From a virus, in the IMG/VR virus record IMGVR_UViG_3300006793_000312, positions 1 through 22,508 of that record: a stretch of DNA of 22,508 bases; one strand, written 5' to 3'. The position numbers and the translations under genes are program-made. The notes beneath the pieces are model-generated. The model made no database searches, had not been told where the DNA came from, and saw nothing but the letters and a program-made list of their open reading frames with translations. The stretch's first letter is position 1. Each line of letters starts with the position of its first letter. This document shows, one piece after another, positions 22,295 through 22,508 of this stretch.

Positions 22295-22508
22295 TTATGC
22301 AGCTTTATGGACTTCCGTCCAACTTATTGCTGAGTTAGAATCATCTACTTGGTTCCAAAAAGTACCTTGTAGAGTTCCTGTGCTACTTGTAACAGAAACG
22401 CCAGTTGGTGTAAAGCTAACATCTGTACGAATATTTAATACTCCAAAAGATACCGTGGCTGATACACTAGGTGCTTCATAGATAGTTTCTTGCGTTTCAT
22501 CTCCTAAA
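22295..22508 (-). CDS. 3' part of a beta-rich virion/tail protein (5' end outside window)
   Basis: An open frame enters from the right edge and ends at TAA (22297-22295), giving 70 residues. It reads ETIYEAPSVSATVSFGVLNI, then VSFTPTGVSVTSSTGTLQG, and closes with FWNQVDDSNSAISWTEVHKA. The short beta-strand repeat style with 'GVSVTSSTG' and a terminal 'W-x-QVDDS...WTEV' is like repetitive marine-phage virion proteins whose last segment carries 'W-x-x-x-D-x-S' units. Only the C-terminal part is visible. It lies upstream of the S74 fibre in the same direction, so it is probably part of the fibre module. Confidence 0.72.
   Translation of the reverse strand, partial: LGDETQETIYEAPSVSATVSFGVLNIRTDVSFTPTGVSVTSSTGTLQGTFWNQVDDSNSAISWTEVHKAA

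Noticed and set aside
1-22508. tRNA genes, CRISPR arrays, insertion sequences, attachment sites
   Set aside because: All gaps are short (the largest is about 136 nt) and none shows a cloverleaf, spaced repeats, transposase or core-site repeat by eye.

Overview
The window is a piece of an AT-rich, tightly packed tailed-phage genome, most likely an uncultured marine phage of the pelagiphage or 'Mediterranean phage' kind. Several signs point that way: nearly every base is coding, genes overlap by 1-20 nt (TAATG and ATGA junctions), and virion gene types typical of marine phages are present. These include a fibre with an S74 auto-chaperone, a glycine-rich adhesin, a MAHFAKL-type protein and a Gln/Gly-rich internal protein. 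2-oxoglutarate/Fe(II) (2OG) oxygenase genes of marine-phage type are unusually abundant. No integrase, transposase, tRNA, rRNA or CRISPR array is visible, and no stretch over 300 bases lacks a gene.

Layout. (1) 117-9032, minus strand: a leftward operon of six genes read from a promoter near 9110-9138. It encodes a hydrophobic 263-aa protein, a Gln/Ala/Gly-rich 328-aa protein, a 406-aa protein, a 1340-aa protein, an Arg/Lys-rich 559-aa protein and a 68-aa membrane/coiled-coil protein. Order and sizes suggest internal (ejection) virion proteins, as in podoviruses. The C-terminal end of a rightward gene enters from the left edge (3-131). (2) 9169-14833, plus strand: a small Pro/Lys-rich protein, 2OG oxygenase 1, a conserved small phage protein, oxygenase 2, a GT-A glycosyltransferase, a 614-aa tail protein, a 55-aa protein, a 120-aa protein, oxygenase 3 and an 83-aa protein. 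(3) 14834-15049, minus strand: a lone 71-aa coiled-coil/Cys-rich protein with its own candidate promoter. (4) 15176-18787, plus strand: oxygenases 4 and 5, an orphan 110-aa protein, then oxygenases 6-9 in an ATGA-coupled tandem array in which three members are close paralogues. (5) 18788-22508, minus strand: the end of a truncated beta-rich protein, an S74 tail fibre, a Gly-rich adhesin, a MAHFAKL-type protein and oxygenase 10.

The outstanding feature is ten 2OG-Fe(II) oxygenase-like genes in about 10 kb, from at least four sequence subgroups, woven between tail genes and a glycosyltransferase. Single or few such genes are common in marine phages. Ten together, with a young mosaic triplication, suggest a dedicated hydroxylation/modification island acting on virion adhesins, host envelope, or host proteins or nucleic acids. 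The target cannot be told from sequence; this is inference. Two genes missed by a simple length cut-off (47 aa at 9169 and 55 aa at 13480) are included, and several starts are corrected or confirmed from ribosome binding sites.
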